Below, in pieces: positions 36,697-45,989 of a stretch of DNA of 64,000 nucleotides (position 1 is the first letter of the stretch; the number at the start of each line of letters is the position of its first letter). The stretch covers positions 62,001-126,000 of the forward strand of contig CANLXO010000006.1 of the NCBI GenBank assembly GCA_947495055.1. The letters run 5' to 3'. The translations under genes and the position numbers were made by a program. The stretch comes from an uncultured Psychrobacter sp. Its GTDB lineage: Bacteria > Pseudomonadota > Gammaproteobacteria > Pseudomonadales > Moraxellaceae. The notes beneath the pieces are model-generated. The model made no database searches. It had not been told where the DNA came from and worked only from the letters and a program-made list of their open reading frames with translations.

Positions 36697-39183
36697 TTAA
36701 AACCATTCAAGGGCGCGATCGTACCAAGTGTCATCACGTACTTCGCCGTCACCATCGTTTGCGTTTGAATCGTTTGCGTCTGGATCTATGGCTTGACCGT
36801 CAGGGATGTCTAAGCCTTCACGGCGACGCTGATCAGCTATTGAGCTTTGCTCATCTTGGAATTGAGTCTGCTCACGCGCGCGTTCTTGCTGATAAAGCTC
36901 AAGGGCGCAGCTGCTAGCCTCCTCAGGTAAGTAGGCGGACATTACAGGCAGATAGCGCGCATTAGCACAGCGCTCGTTTGAGAGTTTGCCTGAGTTGTTC
37001 TCAAGCCATAGCCACTCAATACCCTCAGGCTCTGGCATCGATACTGGCGTAAGTTTAAGCCGATTCATATAATCAACCCATACAGGTAACGCGCCAGTTC
37101 CGCCGCTAAGCCCAATAGGCTTATTGTCATCGCGTCCTACCCAAACGACGCTGACATAGTTACCGCTATATCCTGCAAACCAGGCATCGCGATAATCATT
37201 GGTAGTACCTGTCTTGCCCGCCAAATTAAGGTCGCGGCCTAAAGATTGCGCGCGCCTAGCGGTACCGCTTTTGACTACTTCTTGCAAAGCGTAGTTGGTC
37301 AGATAATTGGCCTCAGGTGGTATGCTACGCTGGGTGTTGAGCCCAGTACGTTGCAAAATGCGTCCGCGATCATCGATGACGGTGCGAATACTATGAATAG
37401 GGGTGCGAAAGCCACCAGTTGCAAAGACTTGATAGACGCCAAGCATATCCATCGGACTAAGATTGACTGAGCCTAACAGAGCTGAGGGATAAGTGGGGAT
37501 TTTTTCTTTAATGCCCATGCGCTGCAGTTGTTTGGCAAAGGTGCTAACACCAAACTCCATACCCAAACGTACCGCACTTTGGTTATAAGACTGAGCCAGC
37601 GCTGTGGTCAAAGGTACATAGCCATGATCACGACCATCGTAGTTTTTGGGGTTCCAATCGCTACCATCTCCCAAATTTACAGTAACAGGCGAGTCATCAA
37701 CTGAGCTGGCTAGATTATAGCGCCCACTCTCAAGCGCGGTCATATAGATAATAGGTTTAAGAAGTGAGCCAACTTGACGCTTGGCATCTACCGCGCGGTT
37801 AAAGCCTGTAAATTCGCTGCCGCTACCGACGACCGCCACCAGCTCGCCTGTCTCAGGGTTAGCACTAACTAGAGCGCCTTCTAAGTCCTTGGCTTTACTG
37901 CTACTACGGCGCAGTTCTCCAAGCTTTTTATCAACGGCTTTGTCTGCTGCCAATTGAGTGATAGGGTCAAGGGTGCTGATGATAATAAGACCTTCGTTTT
38001 TGAGGTCATCAGGGTAGTAGACGTCATTGAGCTCACGTTTGACGATATCCAAAAAGTCAGGGAATTGGCTTTTGCCTTCCACAGGCTTATCTACAACGCC
38101 CAAAGGTCGCTTAAGCGCAGCGTCATAATCCTCTTGACTGATCGAACCCATGGTAAGCATATTGGCAAGCACGGTGTCACGGCGTGCTTTGGAGTCATTG
38201 GGGTGGCGGCGCGGGTTATAGACGCTTGGCCCCTTTGCCATACCTACTAGCATAGCTTGCTGATCAACGCGTAGCTCATTGAGCGGCTGATTAAAATAAA
38301 ACTGCGAGGCCAGACCGAAACCATTAATAGAGCGATTACCATTTTGGCCTAGGTAGATCTCGTTAAGATAGGTCTGGAGTATCTCATCTTTGCTATAATG
38401 TAGCTCAAGCAGTACCGCCATAAGCGCCTCATTAGCTTTACGCTTCATGGTGCGATCTGAATTGAGATAAAAGTTTTTGATGAGCTGCTGGGTAATGGTC
38501 GAGCCGCCTTGCATGGAGCCGCCAGAGAAGTTATTGAGTACAGCACGGGCGATACCGCGTACCGAGACGCCTTTATGCTCATAAAAACTGCGATCTTCGG
38601 TAGCGATTAAGGCATCAATCAATGGCTGCGGCACTTGATCGAGCGAGACTACCAAGCGATCTTCGTTACTATCAGGGTAGATACCACCGATATTGACAGG
38701 CTCTAGGCGAATGATGCCCGTCTTGGCAGGAATGGTACTTTGTACCGATTCGATCTTACCGCCTGATAACGTCATTTTGATGACTTGCTCGGCATCTACA
38801 TCATTTGCACTATAAGTAAATCCACGCGTATGGATAAAATAGGTATTACCTGACCTATGATAAGTACCTGTGCGATCATAAGCTTGGTTACTAGTATAGT
38901 TAAGCAGCTTAAGCCAAGTTGTCATCGTCTCTCTATCAACGCTTGCGCCTTGGTACAATTCAAGGGGCTGCGAGTATACTTTGGCAGGTATATCCCAGCG
39001 CTTACCCTCAAACTTGCTGGTAATGGTGCGATCAAGCTTGACAAGATATAGGGCCAGTAGCACCATGCCTGCGATAATAACAATAAGCAAAAGACTACTA
39101 AATACCAAGCCGCGCTGCGTATTTGGCAAAGCGTTTAAATGAGTTTTGGCTGGCTGTGATAGATTAACTTTAGATTTTTGCAC
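36697..39183 (-). CDS. mrcB: Penicillin-binding protein 1B
   Basis: Class A PBP that polymerises and cross-links peptidoglycan. A cytoplasmic N-tail and membrane helix (about 23-47) are followed by a UB2H-like activator-binding domain (about 70-155), the GT51 glycosyltransferase with catalytic EDRSFYEHKGV near residue 195 and GGSTITQQLIKN, and the transpeptidase with the active-site Ser in GSLLKP near 471, SYN and KTGTTNDYRDAW near 656. The 828-residue length matches E. coli PBP1B. The UB2H domain is the expected docking site for an Lpo-type lipoprotein, and one is encoded next. Confidence 0.95.
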   Translation of the reverse strand: MQKSKVNLSQPAKTHLNALPNTQRGLVFSSLLLIVIIAGMVLLALYLVKLDRTITSKFEGKRWDIPAKVYSQPLELYQGASVDRETMTTWLKLLNYTSNQAYDRTGTYHRSGNTYFIHTRGFTYSANDVDAEQVIKMTLSGGKIESVQSTIPAKTGIIRLEPVNIGGIYPDSNEDRLVVSLDQVPQPLIDALIATEDRSFYEHKGVSVRGIARAVLNNFSGGSMQGGSTITQQLIKNFYLNSDRTMKRKANEALMAVLLELHYSKDEILQTYLNEIYLGQNGNRSINGFGLASQFYFNQPLNELRVDQQAMLVGMAKGPSVYNPRRHPNDSKARRDTVLANMLTMGSISQEDYDAALKRPLGVVDKPVEGKSQFPDFLDIVKRELNDVYYPDDLKNEGLIIISTLDPITQLAADKAVDKKLGELRRSSSKAKDLEGALVSANPETGELVAVVGSGSEFTGFNRAVDAKRQVGSLLKPIIYMTALESGRYNLASSVDDSPVTVNLGDGSDWNPKNYDGRDHGYVPLTTALAQSYNQSAVRLGMEFGVSTFAKQLQRMGIKEKIPTYPSALLGSVNLSPMDMLGVYQVFATGGFRTPIHSIRTVIDDRGRILQRTGLNTQRSIPPEANYLTNYALQEVVKSGTARRAQSLGRDLNLAGKTGTTNDYRDAWFAGYSGNYVSVVWVGRDDNKPIGLSGGTGALPVWVDYMNRLKLTPVSMPEPEGIEWLWLENNSGKLSNERCANARYLPVMSAYLPEEASSCALELYQQERAREQTQFQDEQSSIADQRRREGLDIPDGQAIDPDANDSNANDGDGEVRDDTWYDRALEWF

Positions 39184-39546
39184 TGATGGCGCACCATTTT
39201 GAGATAAAAAACTGCCTCATAATGACGTAAATTGACATGTTTTTCAATCTATCATCACTACCGCTAGGATATGTTAATAATAAACGCATAGTCATGAGGA
39301 CAAAATTGATGACTATACTGGCTTTTAAAGCGGCGACTAAGTGCCATATAAGATTAGATGTTGTATAAAACTGGATGTTATATAACCTTAAGCGTTATAT
39401 CAAATTAAGATAGCAACTTGTCATACCAGTTATGATGATTTTTTTGTGAATTAGTGCAGGCTTAATCAATACTTTGATGACTGATAAACGTTTGCCTAAA
39501 GGGTAGGGTATCGGTCATTCTTTATTTAAAGGAAGTAAGCGAAGCT
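39184..39546. other. 363-nt divergent region between mrcB and the P-type ATPase gene
   Basis: AT-rich, no ORF or RNA gene visible. It contains a perfect palindrome GTTATATAAC at 39377-39386 and an AAAGGAAG ribosome site just before 39547. Promoters for both genes should lie here but no clear match was seen. Confidence 0.45.
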
Positions 39547-42318
39547 ATGTCTAGTGATTTTTCTTCGTCCGTGTCTACGCTGCCGCGCGCCACTGATCCT
39601 TATGATGATTCGATCACTCAAGGACTTGTGTTGCCCATAAAGGGTCATTGCTTTCATTGCGGCGATCGCCTGCCGCGTCCGCCATTTTTTAGTAAGGTAT
39701 TAGGCGAGCCTCGCGAGATGTGCTGCATGGGCTGTCAGCTCGCTAGCCAAAGCATTGTCGAAGCTGGACTTGAGCAATATTATCTAGATCGCTCAGAGAT
39801 CAATCGTACTGCCAGCTTGCCCACACAAATGACGCGCTTTGAAGCCTATGATCATGAGGAGATCAAGTCGCAGTTCGTGTATGCGCAGGACGGATTATCG
39901 GTCGCTGAACTATCAGTCAACAATTTACGCTGCGCTGCTTGTACTTGGCTTATTGAGTCGCGCTTGTTTGAGCTTGACGGTGTGAGCCGCTGTCAGGTCA
40001 ACCTCACCAATCAGCGCATGCGCGTGGTATGGGATGAGAGCAAATTACCCATCAGCCGCATCCTCGCTACTATCAATGCCATAGGCTATGAAGCCAAACC
40101 CTATCGGCAAGACACCCACGAGGCGATGCTCGCCCGCCATAATAACAAGATGCTGCTTAGATTGGGTATCGCAGCACTTGGCGCTATGCAAGCAATGATG
40201 TACGCAGTAGCGTTGTATTTTGGCGAATACAGCGATATGCTCGTATTTCAGCGTGACTTTTTGCGCTGGGTGTCCCTTTTTGTCAGTATTCCTGTATTTT
40301 TCTATGCTGGCGTGCCTTTTTTTACCTCGGCATGGTCGGCTATCCGCGCACGCCAAGTCAATATGGATGTGCCCGTTAGCGTCGCCCTTATCGTTACTTT
40401 TTTTGCCAGTTTATATGCCACTGTCACAGGGCAAGGGGAGACCTATTATGACTCGGTCAGTATGTTTATCTTTTTCTTATTGGCAGGGCGTTACATCGAG
40501 CATAACGCGCGCCTAAAAGCGGCGACTATGGCTAATGATTTGGTAGTGGTTGAGCCGATACTGGTCAAAAAGATTGCTGAAGATAAATACTCCGCGCAGA
40601 TTATTTTGGAGCAAATAAACTCAGAATCAAATGACCTAAAGGTAAGTCAAAGTGACAAGATAGAGGCAAATTCAGAAAAATCTGATATCGTAAATAACAG
40701 TTTAAGCTCTCCAAGTTTTATGCAAAGTATGGATGCCAGCGTCTATAAAGTGACCCAAAATATCGCACAAAAATGGCAACAAGCGCAAAACAGCTCAATA
40801 GAGTCAGAAGATCTAGTAAATGATAGCGAAATGGTAACTGTCCATAGTTTGCAAGTTGGCGATATTATCATGATAGATGCTGGCGCCGAAATCATTAGCG
40901 ATGGTATTTTGCTTAGTCAAACGGCGACGGTGTCACAAAGCCTGCTAACGGGTGAAGGCGATCTTATTACCAAGAACGCGGGTGAGTATGTCGTTGGCGG
41001 CGCGCAAAATGATAGTCAGCCTTTTGCCATGCTTGTGACCGCCCTACCAAAAGACAGTCAGATTGGGCTGATCGATAGGCTGATGAACCGAGCTATGAGT
41101 GAGAAGCCTAAACTTGCGCAGCAGGCTGATAAGCTTGCGCGTTGGTTTGTCGCACGCATTTTGATCTTGTCGGTCTTTGTCTTTATCGGCTGGTATATCG
41201 TTGACCCAAGCCAAGCGATATGGGCGACGGTCGCAGTACTCGTCGCTACCTGTCCTTGTGCGTTGTCTCTGGCAACCCCAATCGCGCTGACCGTAGCAAC
41301 TAACCGCCTTGCCAGCTATGGCTTTTTGACCACGCGCGGGCATACCCTACAAACCTTGGCGGAGATTACTCACGTCGCTTTTGATAAAACAGGAACGCTC
41401 ACTTATGGCAAACCTAATTTACTCAACATTGAACTATTAAATATCAGCGCCAGTGCCAATACAGAGCAAAATGCACAAGAAGATAAGCTACTAGCCACTG
41501 CTGCCGCGTTAGAAGTAGGCAGCCGTCATCCTATCGCCCATGCGCTATTAACAGCGGCTCATCAATTGCATCTGCCTAATACTCAAAGCCTAACGCATTA
41601 TCCAGCGGGCGGCGTGGAGGCGATAATAGAGGGGATAAAATACCGTATCGGGCACATCGATTTTGCTCTAGATAATGACAACATTAATAGCTTTGAGCCT
41701 GATCTCATTGCCAATAGGGCCAGCTCAGCGGTGGTCTTATCCGCGCAGCAAAGCCAGAGTTGGCAGCCGTTGGCCTGTTTTTATTTCAATGACAAAGTAC
41801 GCGATACTGCAAAGCCTATGCTCGATAGTCTCAAGGCGCTGGGTATCGAGTCTGTAATGCTAACGGGTGACCCAAGCCCGCAAGCACTAAAGGTAGCCAA
41901 TGATTTAGGTATGCAAGCGGCTTTTAACGGTCTATCGCCAACTGACAAGGTTGATCATATTCAGCGCTTGCAGGCAGATGGGGCCGTGGTGCTAATGATT
42001 GGAGACGGTATCAATGACGCGCCTGTACTTGCCGCCGCTGATGTCTCGACCTCGATTGCAGGGGCAGCAGATCTTGCGCAGGTCTCAAGCGATAGTATTA
42101 TATTGGACGGTCAGATTGAGGCGATTGCTGCTGCTAAGCGTATCGCGGACAAAGCTGAGCGTATTATTAGGCAAAACTTTCGCTGGGCACTTGGTTATAA
42201 CGGTATTGTGCTTCTACCTGCTATCTTTGGCTATGTGCCGCCTTGGCTTGCCGCTATCGGTATGTCGCTAAGCTCCCTGCTTGTGGTGTTAAATGCGCTA
42301 CGGTTAAAGCGGGCATGA
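39547..42318 (+). CDS. ccoI: CcoI/FixI-type copper-translocating P-type ATPase
   Basis: Copper exporter of the P1B class that supplies cbb3-type oxidase. It has a Cys-rich N-terminal metal domain (CFHCG ... CCMGCQLA), an HMA domain (NLRCAACTW), membrane helices, the CPC motif VATCPCALSLA near 568, phosphorylation site DKTGT near 613 and MIGDGINDAP. Its 923 residues exceed the usual ~800. A polar Ser/Asn/Lys-rich insertion (about 344-428) separates the second helix pair from the actuator domain. No ccoNOPQ, ccoG or ccoS genes lie beside it, so assignment to cbb3 maturation rests on the N-terminal domain type. Confidence 0.86.
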   Translation: MSSDFSSSVSTLPRATDPYDDSITQGLVLPIKGHCFHCGDRLPRPPFFSKVLGEPREMCCMGCQLASQSIVEAGLEQYYLDRSEINRTASLPTQMTRFEAYDHEEIKSQFVYAQDGLSVAELSVNNLRCAACTWLIESRLFELDGVSRCQVNLTNQRMRVVWDESKLPISRILATINAIGYEAKPYRQDTHEAMLARHNNKMLLRLGIAALGAMQAMMYAVALYFGEYSDMLVFQRDFLRWVSLFVSIPVFFYAGVPFFTSAWSAIRARQVNMDVPVSVALIVTFFASLYATVTGQGETYYDSVSMFIFFLLAGRYIEHNARLKAATMANDLVVVEPILVKKIAEDKYSAQIILEQINSESNDLKVSQSDKIEANSEKSDIVNNSLSSPSFMQSMDASVYKVTQNIAQKWQQAQNSSIESEDLVNDSEMVTVHSLQVGDIIMIDAGAEIISDGILLSQTATVSQSLLTGEGDLITKNAGEYVVGGAQNDSQPFAMLVTALPKDSQIGLIDRLMNRAMSEKPKLAQQADKLARWFVARILILSVFVFIGWYIVDPSQAIWATVAVLVATCPCALSLATPIALTVATNRLASYGFLTTRGHTLQTLAEITHVAFDKTGTLTYGKPNLLNIELLNISASANTEQNAQEDKLLATAAALEVGSRHPIAHALLTAAHQLHLPNTQSLTHYPAGGVEAIIEGIKYRIGHIDFALDNDNINSFEPDLIANRASSAVVLSAQQSQSWQPLACFYFNDKVRDTAKPMLDSLKALGIESVMLTGDPSPQALKVANDLGMQAAFNGLSPTDKVDHIQRLQADGAVVLMIGDGINDAPVLAAADVSTSIAGAADLAQVSSDSIILDGQIEAIAAAKRIADKAERIIRQNFRWALGYNGIVLLPAIFGYVPPWLAAIGMSLSSLLVVLNALRLKRA

Positions 42319-42349
42319 GTTATAACGACTTAGCTTGATTAATAGCACG

Positions 42350-42383
42350 AAAAAACCGCCTCAATAAATGAAGGCGGTTTTTT
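42350..42383. terminator. Bidirectional terminator after ccoI
   Basis: A-run, stem CCGCCT / AGGCGG, then a six-T run, between the converging ATPase and Bax-inhibitor genes. Confidence 0.88.
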
Positions 42384-42407
42384 ATTTATACCCTTAATGA
42401 TTTGAGA

Positions 42408-43130
42408 TTAGTCTTGTAGATAGCTAAGCAGACGCATAAATTCGATATACATCCAGACTAGGGTCGCTAAAATACCAATACTAAATAACCACTCATAATC
42501 CTCAGAGATACCCATAGCAACGCCGCGATCAACGTTATCAAAATCGAGCAATAGGGTAAAAGAGGCAATAACGATAACGAATAAGCTAAAACCAATAGCG
42601 ATAGCGCCGCCTTCAAACAAGAAGGGTAGGCTTGAGCCAAAGGCTAAAGACAATATCCACTGCGCGACATAAACGAGCATAATAGCAATAAGCGCTGAGG
42701 TCACAATAGAGCGAAACTTCTGCGTAACCTTAATAAGACCTGAGCGGTATAGACCTAGCATAACCGCTGCCGTAACGAAGGTTGCACACATTGCGGTAAC
42801 GGGTACGCTTGGGTACATGCGCATAAAGAACAGCGAAATACCGCCCAAAAAGATACCTTCTAATAGCGCATAAGGCACTGCAAAGGTTTTGGCCTTTTGC
42901 GGTTTAAAGGTAATAAAAATAGCTAAGCCGAAAGCTGCAAACATACTACCAAAGGCAGCCATAGTGATAAAGCCTTGTGACAAACCTGCCATAAGGGCAT
43001 AAAAGAAAAAGCCTACGCCTGTAATGGCAGACAAACCGAGCAGTAAGCTGGTTTTTTGAATGACACCTTTGACGGTCATAGGCGCGCCGCCGATCGCAAG
43101 CTCTGCGCGACTGACAATAGGGTTGGCCAT
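42408..43130 (-). CDS. Bax inhibitor-1/YccA family membrane protein
   Basis: Inner-membrane protein of the BI-1 superfamily; relatives YccA and YbhL interact with FtsH or act as ion channels, but the exact role is unknown. Seven hydrophobic helices span the 240 residues, with the family signature LLEGIFLGGISLFF and the C-terminal Asp-rich loop LLLDFDNVDRGVAMG. The start ATG follows a short poly-AT leader. Confidence 0.9.
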   Translation of the reverse strand: MANPIVSRAELAIGGAPMTVKGVIQKTSLLLGLSAITGVGFFFYALMAGLSQGFITMAAFGSMFAAFGLAIFITFKPQKAKTFAVPYALLEGIFLGGISLFFMRMYPSVPVTAMCATFVTAAVMLGLYRSGLIKVTQKFRSIVTSALIAIMLVYVAQWILSLAFGSSLPFLFEGGAIAIGFSLFVIVIASFTLLLDFDNVDRGVAMGISEDYEWLFSIGILATLVWMYIEFMRLLSYLQD

Positions 43131-43406
43131 ATATATATCCTTAATAAAAATATAAAATAAGATGTCAGCTACTTTAGCAAAACCGCTATTATTGTCAACT
43201 GTGTTTACGTGAGTGACAACAAGGCTTTGGGCGACTGTTAGCAGTCACACTTACCTGTTAGTGTTAACATCTTTTGTTTACTGAAACTTAGTTAATATAT
43301 GGGGCCAATTACTACAGTTAACAACGATAGTGGCTAAAACATGCTAGTTTAAGCGCTCAATTGTCGCTATTATTGCAAAACCCCTTTTAACACATACCTT
43401 TTTAAA

Positions 43407-44432
43407 ATGCCGAGTCGTTTTATGGAAAACTCAGCGCAGTCAGAGAGATTGCCACACTTACATGAGTCAGAGCTGTTTCATGCTATTAAAAACCCAGCGT
43501 TTAGGCGTATTGGACTTATGGGACGCGCCGGCAAGCGTAGCGTGACTCAGAGCCTGGTGCAGATTGCGCAGACTATTAATGAGATGAATCTTACGCTGAT
43601 TATGGATGTACAAACTGCAAATTTGCCGACGCTTAATCTTGCTGATATTGAAAAAGTCAAAATCGTCAAACGTGGCCTTATCGGTGAGATTTGTGACTTG
43701 GTCATAGTGGTCGGCGGCGATGGCTCTATTTTGCATGCCGCAGAGGCACTCGCGCGTTATCGCGTCCCTGTTCTGGGCGTCAATCGTGGCCGGCTTGGGT
43801 TTTTAGCGGATGTCAAACCTAATGAAGCTGCCTTTAAACTGCGTCAAGTGTTGATGGGCGACTACCAGCTTGACCATAGGTTTTTATTGACGATGGAGAT
43901 TCGCGAAGGGCGCGATATTATTCATCAGGATATGGCGCTCAATGATATCGTCTTGCATGCAGGTAAGTCGGTACATATGATAGACTTTCAGCTCAAGATC
44001 GACGGTCATGATGTCTATCGCCAGCATAGCGATGGCTTAATTGTCGCCACCCCGACAGGATCTACGGCGTATGCGTTATCTGGTGGCGGACCCATCATTC
44101 ATCCGAGTATGGATGCGATATGTTTGGTACCCATGCATCCGCATACCTTATCGAGTAGACCGATTGTGGTGAGTGGGAATAGTGAAGTGTGTATTCGTAT
44201 ACACGAAGACAATCGCACCCAGCCTATGGTCAGCGCTGATGGCAAGGCCAGTTTGCCGCTCGATCAAGATCAGCGCTTATATATTCGCAAGCATCCTGAC
44301 AAACTAACGCTACTGCATCCGCCAGGTTTTGATTTTTATGAAGCTTGCCGTACCAAACTACATTGGAACGTGCACGCCGAAGAGTTCAGTTTGGATCGTG
44401 ACGACGACGATGATGACGAATTTACGGAATAA
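43407..44432 (+). CDS. nadK: NAD kinase
   Basis: Phosphorylates NAD to NADP. The diagnostic motif VVGGDGSILHAAEALARY is intact, along with GVNRGRLGFLADV, the LNDIVLHAG segment and TPTGSTAYALSGGGPI. The 341-residue length exceeds the typical 295: there is an N-terminal extension of about 25 residues (ATG at 43422 would shorten it) and an acidic C-terminal tail of Asp repeats. A five-copy 19-nt tandem repeat begins 5 nt after the stop. Confidence 0.95.
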   Translation: MPSRFMENSAQSERLPHLHESELFHAIKNPAFRRIGLMGRAGKRSVTQSLVQIAQTINEMNLTLIMDVQTANLPTLNLADIEKVKIVKRGLIGEICDLVIVVGGDGSILHAAEALARYRVPVLGVNRGRLGFLADVKPNEAAFKLRQVLMGDYQLDHRFLLTMEIREGRDIIHQDMALNDIVLHAGKSVHMIDFQLKIDGHDVYRQHSDGLIVATPTGSTAYALSGGGPIIHPSMDAICLVPMHPHTLSSRPIVVSGNSEVCIRIHEDNRTQPMVSADGKASLPLDQDQRLYIRKHPDKLTLLHPPGFDFYEACRTKLHWNVHAEEFSLDRDDDDDDEFTE

Positions 44433-44437
44433 ATGAG

Positions 44438-44530
44438 CTAAGCAAAGCGCTAAAATCTAAGCAAAGCGCTAAAATCTGAGTAACGCGCTAAAATTTAAGC
44501 GAAGCTCTAAAATCTAAGCAAAAGCGCTAA
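44438..44530 (+). repeat. 19-nt tandem repeat after nadK, about five copies
   Basis: Unit CTAAGCAAAGCGCTAAAAT at 44438, 44457, 44476, 44495 and 44514; the first two are identical, the third and fourth differ at two to four positions, and the fifth is cut short. Each unit contains an AGCGCT palindrome or its variant. It lies between the nadK stop and the DUF1315 gene and is not coding. Confidence 0.92.
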
Positions 44531-44585
44531 TCAGCAAACTACAAGCATAACCCTTGATGAAGAGTACAGATACGGAGTAGGCAAG

Positions 44586-44897
44586 ATGGATAAACAAACG
44601 ATATTAGCAACCTTAACACCTGAGGTGGTCGAGAGATTTAAGGTTGCCATTGAGCTTGGAAAATGGCCTGATGGCCGCGCGCTCAGTGACGAGCAGCGTC
44701 AGACGTGTATGCAAGCGGTAATGATTTGGGAGCATGAGCACCTACCACCTGCTGAGCGTACAGGTTATATTCATAAGCCCATCAAAGATAACGGTGATAT
44801 TGTCGGCGCTGAATGTGACGTTGAGCATGAGCAACATTATCCTAATATGCCCAATCCTAAAGGTGCGATTCAACCAGTAAAGTTTCGAGATAAGTAG
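44586..44897 (+). CDS. DUF1315 (YeaC-like) protein
   Basis: Small conserved protein of unknown function. The pattern LTPEVVERFKVAIELGKWPDG, QRQTCMQAVMIWE and the later PPAERTGYI segment match the DUF1315/YeaC family of gammaproteobacteria. The 103-residue product is soluble and His-rich near the end. Ribosome site GGAG lies close to the ATG at 44586. It follows nadK and ends at a bidirectional terminator. Confidence 0.85.
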   Translation: MDKQTILATLTPEVVERFKVAIELGKWPDGRALSDEQRQTCMQAVMIWEHEHLPPAERTGYIHKPIKDNGDIVGAECDVEHEQHYPNMPNPKGAIQPVKFRDK

Positions 44898-44909
44898 GAT
44901 TTTAGCATT

Positions 44910-44945
44910 AAAAAGCCACGCTATTTATAATAGCGTGGCTTTTTA
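44910..44945. terminator. Bidirectional terminator between DUF1315 and HopJ-family genes
   Basis: Stem AAAAGCCACGCTAT / ATAGCGTGGCTTTT with a short loop and T-run on both strands. Confidence 0.92.
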
Positions 44946-44962
44946 ATGGTTTACTTTTAAAA

Positions 44963-45337
44963 CTACAGCGCCGTTGTATCAACACTTGGACGTACGGTTA
45001 ATGGGTTTTTTTCCATTAAAAACCCTTGCCAGCCCCAATGCAAAAAGTTGCGAATATTGGCGTGATCAGTACCATTTGGCGTCGCTTGCACCTTTTCATA
45101 ATGCTCACCAAATAGCTTTAGGGTATCAAGCTGGCTTAACTTATGATGCTTGGCAAAGCCAAAGACTTTAGCGCTACCTTCGTTTTCTCCAGCAGCATTG
45201 TGTACTTGACCATTAACAAAAGGCGCAGGCGCGTAGCGATAAAAATCATCAATGAAACTAATAACGTCATTGAATCCAATAGCCTTTTTACTCAAGCCAT
45301 TAAGTAGCGCGGATACATCTGATTGGCGAATACTCAT
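44963..45337 (-). CDS. HopJ type III effector family protein
   Basis: The family is named after a Pseudomonas syringae effector but is widespread in free-living bacteria and probably has a housekeeping role; nothing suggests secretion here. The 124-residue product has the family core FIDDFYRYAPAPFVNGQVHN, AAGENEGSAKVFGFA, LFGEHYEKV and NIRNFLHWGWQGF. A GAGGT ribosome site lies 9 nt before the ATG. It is 50 nt after csrA on the same strand. Confidence 0.85.
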   Translation of the reverse strand: MSIRQSDVSALLNGLSKKAIGFNDVISFIDDFYRYAPAPFVNGQVHNAAGENEGSAKVFGFAKHHKLSQLDTLKLFGEHYEKVQATPNGTDHANIRNFLHWGWQGFLMEKNPLTVRPSVDTTAL

Positions 45338-45387
45338 AAGGTGATGACCTCAAAACGGTTTAAAATTTTTATAGATAGCACTAGCAA

Positions 45388-45633
45388 CTAGCGGTTAAAA
45401 TAGTCTTCATCGTCAAACGAAGGCGCAAAGTTGCCCTGTTCTAGATGCTGCATCTGCGACTGTACCGAGCGCTCGTGCTGGATACGCTGGTAAATCTCTT
45501 CGCGATGTACAGCGATGTCTTTGGGTGCATTCACACCGATACGTACTTGATTGCCCTTGACGCCTAACACAGTCACACTAACTTCGTCACCGATCATTAG
45601 CGTTTCGCCCACGCGGCGTGTCAAAATTAACAT
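45388..45633 (-). CDS. csrA: Carbon storage regulator CsrA
   Basis: Dimeric RNA-binding protein that blocks or stabilises target mRNAs at GGA sites. The first 60 residues ([39 protein letters not shown]) are a complete CsrA, including the RNA-contact residues at both ends. A further 20 residues, ending in the acidic FDDEDYFNR, extend it to 81 against 61 in E. coli; this long tail is a Moraxellaceae-like trait. Ribosome site AAGGAG lies 8 nt from the ATG. The order alaS-lysC-csrA is conserved. Confidence 0.95.
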   Translation of the reverse strand: MLILTRRVGETLMIGDEVSVTVLGVKGNQVRIGVNAPKDIAVHREEIYQRIQHERSVQSQMQHLEQGNFAPSFDDEDYFNR

Positions 45634-45989
45634 GCGTCATACTCCTTATGTCACATGAACAAGTTATTGCCCATTGAGATATGTTTTAACAAGGTGCCAC
45701 TGTAAAGAGTGACTATTGAAAGAACGAACCTCGCTCAAAACAATAGTATAAAAAAAAATAGTCTATAAAAATTGTTATCTACAGCAGCCGTAAAATAGAT
45801 CTTTAGCCCAATTCAGTTCTCTATTATATGTGGCATGATAAGTAGTGTCACGGCTTTTAACAAAACTGCTAGGTAATATAACTAAAATACGGGTTAACCA
45901 TAAAAATAGGGTCAATAAAGACCCTATGCAATATAAACTAATCAGCTACTCTCTTCCTTCGCTTGTAGAGCATGCGAGGTCGATAAAAG
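45634..45989. other. 356-nt region between lysC and csrA
   Basis: Holds the lysC terminator (45903-45927) and, nearer csrA, AT-rich sequence with long A/T runs that should carry the csrA promoter. No tRNA or other RNA gene is seen. Confidence 0.5.
45903..45927 (-). terminator. Rho-independent terminator after lysC
   Basis: On the minus strand, stem ATAGGGTC / GACCCTAT with a 6-nt loop is followed by TTTTA. Confidence 0.8.

Noticed and set aside
39465..39478. ATCAA-TACT-TTGAT upstream of the CcoI-type ATPase, at first sight an FNR/ANR box.
   Set aside because: The half-sites are inside out; an FNR box reads TTGAT-N4-ATCAA.
44438..44530. Possible CRISPR array.
   Set aside because: The 19-nt units are directly tandem with no spacers and no cas genes are in the window.
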